64,000 nt of DNA. Source: Arboricoccus pini. Its GTDB lineage: Bacteria; Pseudomonadota; Alphaproteobacteria; Geminicoccales; Geminicoccaceae. Below, one piece after another: positions 46,484 through 55,837 of the stretch. The notes under the pieces are model-generated. The model was not told the DNA's origin and searched no databases. It saw nothing but the letters and a program-made list of their open reading frames with translations. The DNA is taken from NCBI RefSeq assembly GCF_900187945.1, contig NZ_FYEH01000001.1:536307-600306 (forward strand), read 5' to 3'. Position 1 is the stretch's first letter. Each line of letters starts with the position of its first letter. Position numbers and translations under genes: made by a program.

Positions 46484-48816
46484 CCTGACGCCTCCTTGCG
46501 TAGTCGCTCGATGCTTCCGAGCACCCGCTCGGGCGTGGCCGGCGCGTCCAGACGTGGGCAGACGCGATGATCGGCCACGGCCGCCACGGCGTCCGAGAGG
46601 CTGTGGAAGACCGAGAGCGCCAGCATGAAAGGCGGCTCGCCCACCGCCTTGGAGCGATGGATCGTGGCCTCGCGGTTGGGTTCGTCCCAGAGCTCGATCT
46701 CGAAGACGGGCGGCCGATCGCTCGCGGTTGGGATCTTGTAGGTCGAAGGCGCGTGCGTGCGCAGCCGCCCCGCTTCGTCCCAGACCAGCTCCTCGGAGGT
46801 CAGCCACCCCATGCCCTGAACGAAACCACCCTCAATCTGCCCCTTGTCGATCGCCGGGTTCAAGGACGTACCGCAGTCATGCAGGATCTGTACCGCCAGG
46901 ACCCGGTGCTCGCCCGTCAGGACATCGACGATCGTCTCGGCACAGGCGGCGCCATAGGCGAAATAATAGAAGGGACGGCCGCGCCCCTGCTCGCGGTCCC
47001 AATGGATCTTGGGCGTCTTGTAGAAGCCCGTGGCGGAGAGCGGCACGCGCCCCAGATAGGCACGGTGCACCAATTCTTCCCAGAAGATCTCGTTGCCCTT
47101 GACGACAACCCGGCCCGGAAGCCACTCGACCTCCTCGGCGCTGCTCTGATGCATCTCGGCCGTGAAGGCGATGAGCCGCTCCTTGAGCGTCCGCGCCGCC
47201 GCCAGCGCCGCCATGCCGTTCAGGTCCGAGCCCGACGAGGCGGCCGTGGCCGACGTGTTCGGTACCTTGCCCGTCGTCGTGGCCGAGAGGCGGATCCGTT
47301 CCAGGGGCAGGGCCAATTCCTGGGCCACCACCTGGGCCACCTTCAGATAGAGGCCCTGGCCCATCTCGATGCCGCCGTGATTGAGATGGACCGAGCCGTC
47401 CTTATAGATGTGGATGAGCGAGCCCGCCTGGTTGAAGGCTGTCATGGTGAAGGAGATGCCGAACTTGACGGGCGTCAGGGCAAGGCCGCGTTTTTGCCAG
47501 CGATGCGCTTCGTTCCAGGCACGGATCTCGACCCGGCGCTGTCGATATCTGCAGCTCTCGGCAAGCCGCTTCATCATGGCGGGCAGAATATTGTCCTCGA
47601 CGCGCATGTGATAGGGCGTCAGGTCCCGCGCCTCGCCGCCATAGAGATTGCGCAGGCGGACGTCGAAGGGGTCCTGGCCGGTGGCAAAGGCGATCTCGTC
47701 GATCAGTCGCTCGGCCGCCAGCATGCCCTGCGGGCCGCCAAAGCCGCGAAAGGCCGTGTTCGAGACCGTGTTGGTTCGGCAAGGATAGCTCTGCAGCGCC
47801 ACGTCCGGATAGAAATAGCCGTTATCGGCGTGGAAGAGGGCGCGGTCGTTGATCGGTCCCGATAGATCGGCCGACCAGCCGCAGCGCGAGATGAAATCCA
47901 TGGCGACGGCCTGAATCTGGCCATCCGTCGAGAATCCCACCTCATAATCGACCATGAAATCATGCCGCTTGCCGGTCATGATCATGTCGTCATCGCGATC
48001 CGCCCGGCACTTGGCAGGCCGACCCGTCCTGGCCGCGACAACGGCGGCGCCACAGGCGAAGAGATTGGCCTGGCTTTCCTTTCCGCCAAAGGCGCCGCCC
48101 AGCCGCCTGACCTCTATCGTCACCGCCGCGGCGGGCAAGCCCAGGACGCGCGCTACCAGGTCCTGCGTCTCCGTCGGGTGCTGCGTCGAGGAATAGACGA
48201 GCATGTCGCCGTCCTCGCCAGGAAGCGCCAACGCGACTTGCCCCTCCAGATAGAAATGCTCCTGGCCACCCATTGCGAGGCGCCCTCGCCGACGCAGCGG
48301 CGCCCCCTCCAGGCCTGCCGCCGCGTCGCCTCGGCGCATGCTGAGCGGCGGCACGACGAAGTCGCCCGCGGCCTTCGCCGTGTCGACGTCCAGGACCGCC
48401 GGCAGGTCCTCGTAGACGATGCGTGCCAGCCGGGCAGCACGCCTTGCCGTCTTGATATCGTCGGCCGCGACCGCGAAGAGTGGCTGGCCGTGGAACAGCA
48501 CGCGCTCGGTGGCAAAGAGCGGCTCGTCGTCACGGTGCGCGGGGCTGATCTCGTTGATGCCTGGAACGCCCGCGGCATCGACCACCGCGACGACGCCCGG
48601 CGCGCTCAGCACGGCGGAAAGATCGAGCTCGATGATCCGCGCATGCGCCTTCGCCGCCCAGGCGATGTGCACCTGCAAGGTCCGTTCGGGCAGCGGGATA
48701 TCGTCGACATAGCGGGCCTGACCGGTGACGTGCTTGCGCGCACTGTCATGCGCCAGCGGCAGGTGGACAGGGGCCGTCTCGGGCGGATCAGTGTTGACCG
48801 CCAGGCTCTCACGCAT
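46480..48816 (-). CDS. xdhB: Xanthine dehydrogenase molybdenum-binding subunit
   Basis: The large subunit that oxidises hypoxanthine and xanthine to urate at the molybdopterin site. The 778-residue product has the family motifs [39 protein letters not shown] and, near the C terminus, [14 protein letters not shown] with the catalytic glutamate. The N-terminal [22 protein letters not shown] is typical of XdhB. It overlaps xdhA by 8 bases and xdhC by 4. The length is normal. Confidence 0.96.
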   Translation of the reverse strand: MRESLAVNTDPPETAPVHLPLAHDSARKHVTGQARYVDDIPLPERTLQVHIAWAAKAHARIIELDLSAVLSAPGVVAVVDAAGVPGINEISPAHRDDEPLFATERVLFHGQPLFAVAADDIKTARRAARLARIVYEDLPAVLDVDTAKAAGDFVVPPLSMRRGDAAAGLEGAPLRRRGRLAMGGQEHFYLEGQVALALPGEDGDMLVYSSTQHPTETQDLVARVLGLPAAAVTIEVRRLGGAFGGKESQANLFACGAAVVAARTGRPAKCRADRDDDMIMTGKRHDFMVDYEVGFSTDGQIQAVAMDFISRCGWSADLSGPINDRALFHADNGYFYPDVALQSYPCRTNTVSNTAFRGFGGPQGMLAAERLIDEIAFATGQDPFDVRLRNLYGGEARDLTPYHMRVEDNILPAMMKRLAESCRYRQRRVEIRAWNEAHRWQKRGLALTPVKFGISFTMTAFNQAGSLIHIYKDGSVHLNHGGIEMGQGLYLKVAQVVAQELALPLERIRLSATTTGKVPNTSATAASSGSDLNGMAALAAARTLKERLIAFTAEMHQSSAEEVEWLPGRVVVKGNEIFWEELVHRAYLGRVPLSATGFYKTPKIHWDREQGRGRPFYYFAYGAACAETIVDVLTGEHRVLAVQILHDCGTSLNPAIDKGQIEGGFVQGMGWLTSEELVWDEAGRLRTHAPSTYKIPTASDRPPVFEIELWDEPNREATIHRSKAVGEPPFMLALSVFHSLSDAVAAVADHRVCPRLDAPATPERVLGSIERLRKEASG

Positions 48817-50377
48817 CGCTCATGTCCAGGCTCGGCACGGGCACCGGCACGGTTCTCAGGCCATGGCCGTCGGCCGCCGGCTGGAGATCGAGGCGCAGCC
48901 TGCCGCTCAGGCCTTCCTGATAGCATTTGCGCAGAAGGTTGCCGGCGACAGCCAGCCGATAGACAGCCCCGGCGCGCATGTCGCTGAGGGGCTTGAAGTC
49001 GAGCGCCATGGCCTGGGCGGCCGCCTCGATGCTGGCTTCGGTCCATGGCTGGCCGAGAAGGGCCGTCTCGACGGCCCGGGCGCGCTTGGGAATGGCCGCC
49101 ATGCCGCCCATGGCGATCCTCGCCCGCTCGACCTTGCCGCTACCGTCCAGCTCAATGAGGAAGGCGGCACAGACGGCCGAGATGTCCTGGTCGAAGCGCT
49201 TGCTGACCTTCATCACCTTGAAGATCGCATCCGGGCGCGGTCGCGGAATGATCACCCTTGCCACGAACTCACCCGGCCTACGGTCCTGGCGGCCATAGGC
49301 CAGGAAGAAATCCTCAAGTGGCAGGCTGCGCCGCTCCTGTCCGTGGCGCAGCTCGAGGCTGGCACCGAGGGCGATCAGGAAAGGTGGCGTATCGCCGATG
49401 GGCGAGCCATTGGAGATATTGCCGCCGATCGTGCCGGCATTGCGGATCGGAGGCGAGGCAATGCGTCGCCAGAGGCCCGCGGCATCCGGGCCAAGCCCGG
49501 CCATGGCGGCGGCCGCCTGCTCATAGGTGACGCCGGCACCGATGACGATATCCTGGCCGCGATCCTCGATCTGCCGCAGCTCATCGACCCTGCCCAGCCA
49601 GACCAGCAGCGGCAAAGGGCGATCCTGCTTGGTTACCCAAAGCCCGATATCGGTTCCGCCCGCCAGGACGACCGCCTCGGGATTGGCGGCGAGCAGATCG
49701 GCCAGGGCATCCTGGTCGCGCGGCGCGACGAAGCGCTGGCCAGCCGCTACAAGATCCAGGGTCGAGCCGTCGTTCAATGCTGCGAGGCGAGCCAGCATGA
49801 TAACTTCGGCCGATGCCTGCCGTTCGCGCCAGGCATCGGCCTGGGTCTGGCCGTGCAGGCGACCAGCCGCCTCGACAATGGGGCCATAGCCCGTGCAGCG
49901 ACAGAGATTGCCGGCCAGGCCGTCCAGGATGGCGGCGCGATCCGGCGTCTGCGCGGAACGCCAAAGCGCCCAGAGCGACATGACGAAACCGGGCGTACAG
50001 TAGCCGCACTGCGAGCCATGCGTCGCCACCAGCGCTTCCTGGACCGGATGCAGCGTACCATCGCAGAGCGCTAGATCCTCGACCGTGAGCACGTGACAGC
50101 CATCCACCATCGGCAGGAAGCGAATGCAGGCATTGAGCGCCTCGTAACGCAATCCGCCATCGGCGATCCGGCCGACAATGACGGTACAGGCACCGCAGTC
50201 GCCCTCAGCGCAGCCTTCCTTGGTGCCGGTGCGCCGGCGGTAAAGACGAAGCCATTCGAGCAGCGTGGTGGTGGGCGGCACGCCCTCGACCTCGACGAGT
50301 TCGTCGCCCAGGATGAAGCGGATGGCCGCGCGCGGCCTCGGGAAGGTCTGCTTGCTGTCCCTGCGCCCGTCGGTCAA
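48809..50377 (-). CDS. xdhA: Xanthine dehydrogenase FAD / iron-sulfur subunit
   Basis: The small subunit passes electrons from the molybdenum centre to NAD through two [2Fe-2S] clusters and FAD. Cluster ligands are visible: Cys56, Cys61 and Cys64 in [12 protein letters not shown] and Cys84 in LNACIRF, then [12 protein letters not shown] and CRCTGYGP. The FAD domain shows [15 protein letters not shown] and [17 protein letters not shown]. The start is TTG 50377, with AAGGA 7 bases upstream on the minus strand; the short N-terminal leader before the ferredoxin fold is normal. It is the first gene of the xdhABC-ABC transporter run, so the promoter should lie in 50378-50573. Confidence 0.95.
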   Translation of the reverse strand: MTDGRRDSKQTFPRPRAAIRFILGDELVEVEGVPPTTTLLEWLRLYRRRTGTKEGCAEGDCGACTVIVGRIADGGLRYEALNACIRFLPMVDGCHVLTVEDLALCDGTLHPVQEALVATHGSQCGYCTPGFVMSLWALWRSAQTPDRAAILDGLAGNLCRCTGYGPIVEAAGRLHGQTQADAWRERQASAEVIMLARLAALNDGSTLDLVAAGQRFVAPRDQDALADLLAANPEAVVLAGGTDIGLWVTKQDRPLPLLVWLGRVDELRQIEDRGQDIVIGAGVTYEQAAAAMAGLGPDAAGLWRRIASPPIRNAGTIGGNISNGSPIGDTPPFLIALGASLELRHGQERRSLPLEDFFLAYGRQDRRPGEFVARVIIPRPRPDAIFKVMKVSKRFDQDISAVCAAFLIELDGSGKVERARIAMGGMAAIPKRARAVETALLGQPWTEASIEAAAQAMALDFKPLSDMRAGAVYRLAVAGNLLRKCYQEGLSGRLRLDLQPAADGHGLRTVPVPVPSLDMSDA

Positions 50378-50573
50378 ACCGTAGTCCTTGTCCGCATCGA
50401 CTGTCGCAATCCACCACGTTTCATAGCCTCTATGATGCCGTTAGAATTGATCAAGTGCGGACGGGCAGCAAGCGCCTTTCTGGTTAAGACCGGACATCAG
50501 CGGGCTCCTCGATGCCACCCTCGTGGCGCCCACCCGTTTTCTGCAGCAGTATTTGATTAGATCCAGGAAGCCG

Positions 50574-51377
50574 ATGCCAGAAGAGAACGACCCGTGCCAG
50601 GAGATGCCGCGCATCCTGGCCAAGCTTGCCGGCAGGCGGCCAGCTTTGTTTCTCGATTTCGACGGCACGCTAGCACCGATCGTGCCCAGGGCCGCCGATG
50701 CCAGGGCGTTGCCCCAGGCCGTGACGGCGATCGGCACCCTGCGACAGGCAGGCATGCCGGTCGTCCTGGTGACCGGGCGCGCGCGCGCGGATCTGGTACA
50801 GCGCCTCGCATCGAGCGGGCTGGAACCAGAAGGGCTCCTGATCGCCGGCAGCCATGGCTATGAGATCGAAGGGTCGGGTATCGCATCGCCGCCGGTAGCC
50901 AACGCGGAGACAAGGGCGAGGCTGGCTGTCGCGTTCGAGCCACTCCGACAGCGTCTGGCGCATTTCCAAGGTACCGAAATCGAGGGCAAGGCGTTCGCCA
51001 TTGCAGTCCATTGGCGCCATGCCGATCCCAATGACGTGCCGGCGATCGAGGCCGTGATCGACGCGCTCGTCCGCGAGGTGCCGGGCCTGCGCAAGACGCA
51101 TGGCAAGATGGTCTTCGAGCTCAGGCCCGACGTCGCCTGGGACAAGGGGGCTGCCGTCACCTGGATCCTGGCCCAATGGGACGATCCCCTGATCATGCCG
51201 ATCTTCATTGGCGACGATGTGACCGACATTGACGGGCTGGACGCCGTGCGGGTCGGGGGAATTGGCATTGCCGTCGGCTCGGCCATCCCGCCCGGCCACG
51301 CGCATTACCGGCTGCCCGATCCCGAGGGCGTCGCGCGCTTTCTGGGCATGCTCGGCACCTTTTCCGTTCAGACTTGA
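50574..51377 (+). CDS. otsB: Trehalose-6-phosphate phosphatase
   Basis: OtsB removes phosphate from trehalose-6-phosphate, completing synthesis of the osmoprotectant trehalose. The 267-residue HAD-family product has motif I FLDFDGTLAPI (Asp28 nucleophile, Asp30) and motif IV GDDVTD (213-218), with VVLVTGR as motif II. ATG 50574 follows AGGAAG. No otsA (trehalose-6-phosphate synthase) is in the window. It is divergent from xdhA across about 196 bases. Confidence 0.92.
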   Translation: MPEENDPCQEMPRILAKLAGRRPALFLDFDGTLAPIVPRAADARALPQAVTAIGTLRQAGMPVVLVTGRARADLVQRLASSGLEPEGLLIAGSHGYEIEGSGIASPPVANAETRARLAVAFEPLRQRLAHFQGTEIEGKAFAIAVHWRHADPNDVPAIEAVIDALVREVPGLRKTHGKMVFELRPDVAWDKGAAVTWILAQWDDPLIMPIFIGDDVTDIDGLDAVRVGGIGIAVGSAIPPGHAHYRLPDPEGVARFLGMLGTFSVQT

Positions 51378-51456
51378 TAAATCTTCGCTCCAGCCGTTTA
51401 GAATGGCTGGCGTCGACCTAGTTTCCCTCCGACCGCCCATAACCGGCTAAGATACC

Positions 51457-51705
51457 GTGTCCTCGGAAGATGTATCGCCTTCAGGCCAGGACAGCGATCC
51501 CGAAGCGCTCCGCCGCGAGGCGCGGCGTATTGCCCATGATCTCAACAACATGTTCACTGTCATCGTCGGCAGTATCGATGGTGCCATGGAAGAGATCCTG
51601 ACGGCCCGTCAGGAGCGGATGCTCAAGCGCGCTCAGGAGGCGGTACGACGTGCCGAGGCCTTGGCAAGTGAGCTCTCCAAGCATGCGCGTGGCAAGGGAG
51701 GCTGA
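51457..51705 (+). CDS. Stand-alone histidine-kinase phosphoacceptor (DHp-like) protein, 82 residues
   Basis: The whole protein resembles a HisKA DHp hairpin and nothing else. Helix 1 carries the H-box RRIAHDLNNMFTVIVG with His27, like the IAHDFNNLLT box of hybrid kinases. A short turn is followed by helix 2, RMLKRAQEAVRRAEALASEL, and the chain ends at ARGKGG exactly where a kinase's ATPase domain would begin. No CA (N/G box) domain follows, and no remnant of one is visible before the next gene. GTG 51457 has only a weak ribosome site. It converges on a receiver-only protein 42 bases away, so it may be a phosphotransfer partner, comparable in principle to ChpT or Spo0B. That role is inference; a truncated kinase is the alternative. 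Confidence 0.65.
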   Translation: MSSEDVSPSGQDSDPEALRREARRIAHDLNNMFTVIVGSIDGAMEEILTARQERMLKRAQEAVRRAEALASELSKHARGKGG

Positions 51706-51747
51706 CGAAGAGGCACCCTCAGCGCGCCGCTGGCAGCGCCCTGGCCT

Positions 51748-52098
51748 TCAGGACTTGGGAGCTAGCGCCGTCTGCAGCAGGCGTTTCAAGTCGCTGCGCA
51801 GGAAAGGCTTGGGCAGGATGGGCTGGTCGACATACTCATCGTCGAGGTCGGCCGCGTTGTAACCGGTGGCGAAGGCAAAGGGCACGCCTTTGCTCTTGAG
51901 CTTGGACGCGACCGCATAGCTATCGGCGCCCTTCAGGTGGACATCGAGGATCGCCGCATCGAAAGTCGCGTTATCGATGCGGTTCAGTGCCTCGTCGACC
52001 GAACTCACCGGCCCCTCGACCTCATGGCCGAGATCGCGCAGCAGGTCCTCCATAAGCATGGCGACCATGGCATCGTCTTCGAGAACCAGGATGCGCAA
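51748..52098 (-). CDS. Single-domain response regulator, FAT GUY family
   Basis: A CheY-like receiver with no output domain, 116 residues from TTG 52098 (GGGAGGG just upstream on the minus strand). Phosphorylation residues are Asp8/Asp9, phospho-acceptor Asp52 in AAILDVHLKG, and Lys97 in LPKPF. The segment PFAFATGY (73-80) matches the FAT GUY receiver family known from alphaproteobacteria (e.g. Sinorhizobium Sma0114), usually partnered with HWE-type or HisKA_2 kinases. No such kinase is nearby, only the convergent DHp-like protein. The frame continues upstream to ATG 52158, but that part has no homology. Confidence 0.88.
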   Translation of the reverse strand: MRILVLEDDAMVAMLMEDLLRDLGHEVEGPVSSVDEALNRIDNATFDAAILDVHLKGADSYAVASKLKSKGVPFAFATGYNAADLDDEYVDQPILPKPFLRSDLKRLLQTALAPKS

Positions 52099-52319
52099 GG
52101 CGGCCCTCCCAAGGTCGTGCGACTGTGGCCCAAGACCGCCGCGCGACGATGATTGCAACCCGCAGACAGGCGATCATGAATTGTGGACGAGCAATGATAT
52201 CGGGCTTCCTCGCCGAGGTCACCCGATCAGATGCAAGAATTTTGCTCTCTCGATGGCAAGGTAGAACCGGCCCTGAGACAGCTATAATGGTCGATCGGCA
52301 ATCCTCGAAATGGCAGTCA

Positions 52320-53105
52320 TTAGCCGGGCGACCGGCCCGCTTGGCCACCTCGCGCCATTGCCGTGCTTCCGGTTGCCTTGCTTCCGGGGGCAGCCGCCTG
52401 ACGATGGCTTTGGGCGATCGCCCAGGCGCCGACAGCGGCCAGGACAAGAGCGCAGAGCATCAAGAGATAGCTGCCGACGGCACGATAGACGACGACTCCG
52501 AGGATCCCGCCGACCAGGAACGACAGCAAGGTGGAGGTATGCAGCCTGAGATTGCGCATTTGCGCCTCGGCGTCCTTGTCCACGCGGCCGCGGAGAAAAT
52601 CGAGCGCCGCCGCCAGTTCGATGCCGATATCGGTCGCCATGCCCGAGACATGGGTGGTGCGCACCTTGGAGCGCGAGACCCGGGTCCCCACGGCATTCTG
52701 AAGGCCCATCAAGAAGGCCAGACCCAGGACCATTACAGGCACGTGTAGATCGGTGAGGAACCACAGATCCGTACCGCCTAGAGCGGCCAGCAGTCCCGCC
52801 TCCAGCAGGACGCAATAGCCGTAGATGCTCCTCATCCCGCGGCGACGTCCGGCGCTGATCACCAAAGCGATGGCGCTTGAGCCCAGGATGAATGTCAACA
52901 TGACCGAGGCGTAGAAGGTGGCCGAGGCGAATTCACCCAGGGCTAGATGGTGCGAGAGCGTCGAAAGATTGCCCGTCATGTTCGCCGAGAAGAAGCCCAC
53001 CGCATAGAAGGCTGCAGCATTGAGGGCGCCAGCAACGGTAGCGAGGCAGGATCCCAGGCCGAGATCGAGGATCTCGTGACGTTCATCGCCCTCTCGAACC
53101 AGCAT
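52320..53105 (-). CDS. DUF1275 (YoaK-type) membrane protein
   Basis: A 261-residue integral membrane protein of the DUF1275 family with about six hydrophobic segments. Family features are GLGSCLATVAGALNAAAFYAVGFF with FSANMTGNLS in the first helices and MGLQNAVGTRVS...THVSGMATDIG in the middle. The function is unknown; some relatives are linked to drug or stress responses. The last 35 residues are a low-complexity Ala/Gly/Arg tail outside the conserved part. ATG 53105 gives the normal N terminus. Confidence 0.88.
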   Translation of the reverse strand: MLVREGDERHEILDLGLGSCLATVAGALNAAAFYAVGFFSANMTGNLSTLSHHLALGEFASATFYASVMLTFILGSSAIALVISAGRRRGMRSIYGYCVLLEAGLLAALGGTDLWFLTDLHVPVMVLGLAFLMGLQNAVGTRVSRSKVRTTHVSGMATDIGIELAAALDFLRGRVDKDAEAQMRNLRLHTSTLLSFLVGGILGVVVYRAVGSYLLMLCALVLAAVGAWAIAQSHRQAAAPGSKATGSTAMARGGQAGRSPG

Positions 53106-53237
53106 CGTACGCTTTCATTCGCCAACGCATCGCCACGTGCGTTTGCTACGCCAAAACGCGCCTGCTGTCTGCGCGAACCGGTACAGCGAAAACCCGCGAC
53201 CACGCTTGCATAAGTAAGGCTGTCGCAAGGGTTGGCC

Positions 53238-53480
53238 TTAGTCCTGTACGAGTGAAGCCACGTCGATCAGGAAGCGATAGCGCACGTCGCCACGTACCAT
53301 GCGATCGAAAGACTGGCTGATCTGATCGATCCTGAAGCTTTCGGTTTCCGGCAGGATGTGCAACCTCGCGCAAAAATCGAGCATCTCCTGCGTGTGGGCG
53401 ATCCCGACGGAGGGCGATCCGGTAATCCGGCGGCGGCCCAGGATGAGGGGATCCAGCTGGGTCATAGGGCGAGACGTCAT
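53238..53480 (-). pseudogene. 3' fragment of a zinc-type alcohol dehydrogenase
   Basis: About 75 residues match the C-terminal end of YahK/CAD-type NAD(P)-dependent alcohol dehydrogenases: LILGRRRITGS, then GIAHTQEMLDFCARLHI, FRIDQISQSFDRM, and DVRYRFLIDVASL. The first 270 or so residues of the enzyme (zinc site, Rossmann fold) are missing, and upstream minus-strand sequence shows no continuing homology in any frame I could read. It is therefore a decayed remnant. It lies beside a gene-poor stretch and tRNA-Leu, consistent with rearrangement at this spot. Confidence 0.78.
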
Positions 53481-53884
53481 GCTTCAATTGGTGACGGCAG
53501 ACCTGCCGACAATGTCGCCAGATTATCTAGGGCGCACCCGCGCATAGGCGCGCTTCGGCTATTCCCCATCCGCGACATCGCCATGATCCCGGGCGGGCGC
53601 GGATCGCTCCGAGGAAATCGTGGCTGCCCAGGAGGGGAGGGCGAAGTACTCTGGTCAGCGGCGGTCATGCCAGCCTCGGACTCCAGCCAGCAGGAATTTC
53701 TGACTTAACGTTATTCCAGCGAGGGCAGATTTGCGCTCTGAACGGCACGCGCGGCGGCCCTGCACAGGGTGGAGCACATGCCGCAGGCTCCAAGCATCAT
53801 CGGCCGACTGCCGTGCGGAACTGGAGGACTACTCGCTCAAACAGAGCAAGAACGGTGCAGGATAAGGACTGTGCGGGACAAGAA
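53481..53884. other. Non-coding stretch between alcohol dehydrogenase remnant and tRNA-Leu
   Basis: About 400 bases with no supported gene. Lower GC patches and no coding periodicity suggest decayed sequence. Nothing further is recognised. Confidence 0.5.
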
Positions 53885-53969
53885 TGGTGCGGGTGGTCGG
53901 AATCGAACCGACACTCCTTTCGGAACCGGATTTTGAGTCCGGCGCGTCTACCAGTTCCACCACACCCGC
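53885..53969 (-). tRNA. tRNA-Leu (anticodon CAA)
   Basis: Read on the minus strand from 53969: acceptor GCGGGTG pairs with CACCCGC, the D loop contains GGTAGACG, the anticodon stem CCGGA/TCCGG holds loop CTCAAAA with anticodon CAA, a long class-II variable arm follows, then GGTTCGATTCC in the T arm. The discriminator A and CCA are encoded (53885-53888). The 85-base length and long variable arm fit tRNA-Leu reading UUG codons. Confidence 0.96.
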
Positions 53970-54598
53970 ACGATGCCAACCCCGTGCGTGCAGCGCATCT
54001 GAGGATAGCTGACGGCTCCTATATAGAACCCGCGAACGAATTTCCAGTCGCTAGAACGCAGTAGCCTCGCGTCATTCAGGCGCTCGACCAGCTGCTGATC
54101 AGCATAGGACCGTCCGGCTCCGCAGAGTACCTGGCAGCGGTCGGGCGGCCGGGCGATTGCCGACGTCATAGGCCACGTCCAAGCGCCGCCGAGGTCGCCC
54201 CCGCGCGGCCCGAAGGGGTTCGGGCAGGTGCTAGCGGCCTTGAGGCAAGCCTAGGTGGAGCGTCGGATCGTCGCAGTATGTGGATGAGGTAATGCAGCTA
54301 TCGCTTCGGCGGGCGAGCTTGCTCGTGGCCGTCGAGGAGGGCCGGACGATGTTTTGTGACCTTACGAAGCTCGTTTTGGACGGGCTTGGCCTATCTATTT
54401 ACTAGCCCGGGTCCAGATTGCCCTCAGGCTTCTTGGTCCAGCGGCCTCGAGACGGGGCGCATGGCAGTTGGCGACATGTCTTGCCTTCCTGATCATCCAT
54501 TGCCATGCCTCTGCCTACAATCGTTGTCAAAAGGTGGACGGATCGGCGACTGCCGTATAAAGGCAATCGCCGGCCCTCAAGGTATGAAAGCGGAATTC
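53970..54598. other. Intergenic region between tRNA-Leu and the RND adaptor
   Basis: About 630 bases without a supported gene. The tRNA promoter should be at the left (a TATATA lies near 54020 on the minus strand) and the efflux promoter at the right. A 37-codon frame at 54294-54407 has no recognisable product. No divergent regulator gene for the pump is present. Confidence 0.55.
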
Positions 54599-55837
54599 AT
54601 GAGATCTGCGTTCGCCAAGCTCGTGCTTGCTGGCTCCATGCTCATCGGTGTTGCCGGATGCGGGGAGCAGAAGCAGCAGGCTCAGCAGGCGCCCCCGCCT
54701 GTCGCTGTCGGCGTCGTGACGATCAAGCCCGCGCCTGTGACGGCAGGCTTCAACTTCATCGGCCGCGTCGAGGCGATCAACACGGTCACCATCAGGGCGC
54801 GTGTCGAGGGCTATCTCGAGAAGCAGAATTTCGTCGAGGGCCAAGAGGTCAAGAAAGGCGACCTGCTCTTCAGCATCGAAAAACAGGTCTATCAGGCGCA
54901 GGTCGCGCAGGCTCAAGCGCAGGTCCTGAACAACCAGGCGGTCCTGGCCAATGCCGAGGCGGAGTTCGCGCGCTCGTCCTCGCTGGTTCGCAACAACAAC
55001 ATCTCGCAATCGACGGTCGACAGCGACCGGGCTGCCCGCGACCAGGCGATAGCCCAGGTTTCGCTGGCCCAGGCCCAGGCCCAGCAGGCGAAGATCAATC
55101 TCGGCTACACCGACATCTACGCGCCGATCGACGGCAAGATCGGTGCCGTGAATTATGACGTGGGCAACCTCGTCAATTCGTCGAGCAATCCGCTCGTCAC
55201 CCTGGTCAGCCAGGACCCGATGTACGTGACCTTCCCGGTCAGCGCCGTGCAACTGGCCGACATCCGCGATGACCGGCAGCAGGGCGGCGGCGATCTTTCG
55301 AAAATTGAATTCGTGCTGACGCTGGCCAACGGCAAGACCTATGCCCATACGGGCCATTGGAATTTTACCAGCCCGCAGGTCGACCCGCAGACCGACACCG
55401 TGGTCATGCGGGCGACGTTCCCCAATCCCGACCGCGCGCTCATCGATTCTGAATATGTAAACGTCACGTTGCGCGAAAGCGAGCCGAAGATGCGGCTCCT
55501 GGTCCCGCAGGCGGCCGTGCAGACCGTCCAGGGCGGCTCGCAGGTCCTGGTCGTCAACAGCCAAAACAAGGTCGAGGCGCGTAGCGTCGAACTGGGCCAG
55601 GTCGTCGGCCCCATGCAGACCGTCACCTCGGGGCTGAAGGAGGGCGAGCGCGTCATCCTCGAAGGTTTGCAGAAAGCAAGAGCGGGCAGCGACGTGAAGC
55701 CCACCGAGGTTGAACCGCCGAAAGGTGCGCCAGCGGCGAGCGGCGGTAGTGGACAGGGTGGTGATGGCAAAGCGGCCGACCAGAGCGGCAGCGCCAAAGA
55801 CGGCAAGAAGGGTAGCGGCCAGGGGACGGCAGAATGA
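54599..55837 (+). CDS. RND efflux periplasmic adaptor lipoprotein (AcrA/MexA family)
   Basis: The membrane fusion protein linking an RND pump to an outer-membrane channel. From ATG 54599 it has a canonical 20-residue lipoprotein signal ending LIGVAGC (Cys21); ATG 54584 would add five residues. Then come the biotinyl-lipoyl half ([22 protein letters not shown]), an alpha-helical hairpin rich in Gln/Ala (about 85-150), the second lipoyl half ([14 protein letters not shown]), a beta-barrel domain and a Lys/Gly-rich C-terminal tail. The stop overlaps the pump gene by ATGA, so the pair is one operon. Confidence 0.92.
   Translation: MRSAFAKLVLAGSMLIGVAGCGEQKQQAQQAPPPVAVGVVTIKPAPVTAGFNFIGRVEAINTVTIRARVEGYLEKQNFVEGQEVKKGDLLFSIEKQVYQAQVAQAQAQVLNNQAVLANAEAEFARSSSLVRNNNISQSTVDSDRAARDQAIAQVSLAQAQAQQAKINLGYTDIYAPIDGKIGAVNYDVGNLVNSSSNPLVTLVSQDPMYVTFPVSAVQLADIRDDRQQGGGDLSKIEFVLTLANGKTYAHTGHWNFTSPQVDPQTDTVVMRATFPNPDRALIDSEYVNVTLRESEPKMRLLVPQAAVQTVQGGSQVLVVNSQNKVEARSVELGQVVGPMQTVTSGLKEGERVILEGLQKARAGSDVKPTEVEPPKGAPAASGGSGQGGDGKAADQSGSAKDGKKGSGQGTAE

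Noticed and set aside
54294..54407. A 37-codon frame starting at ATG 54294
   Set aside because: No ribosome site, no recognisable product and poor third-position bias.
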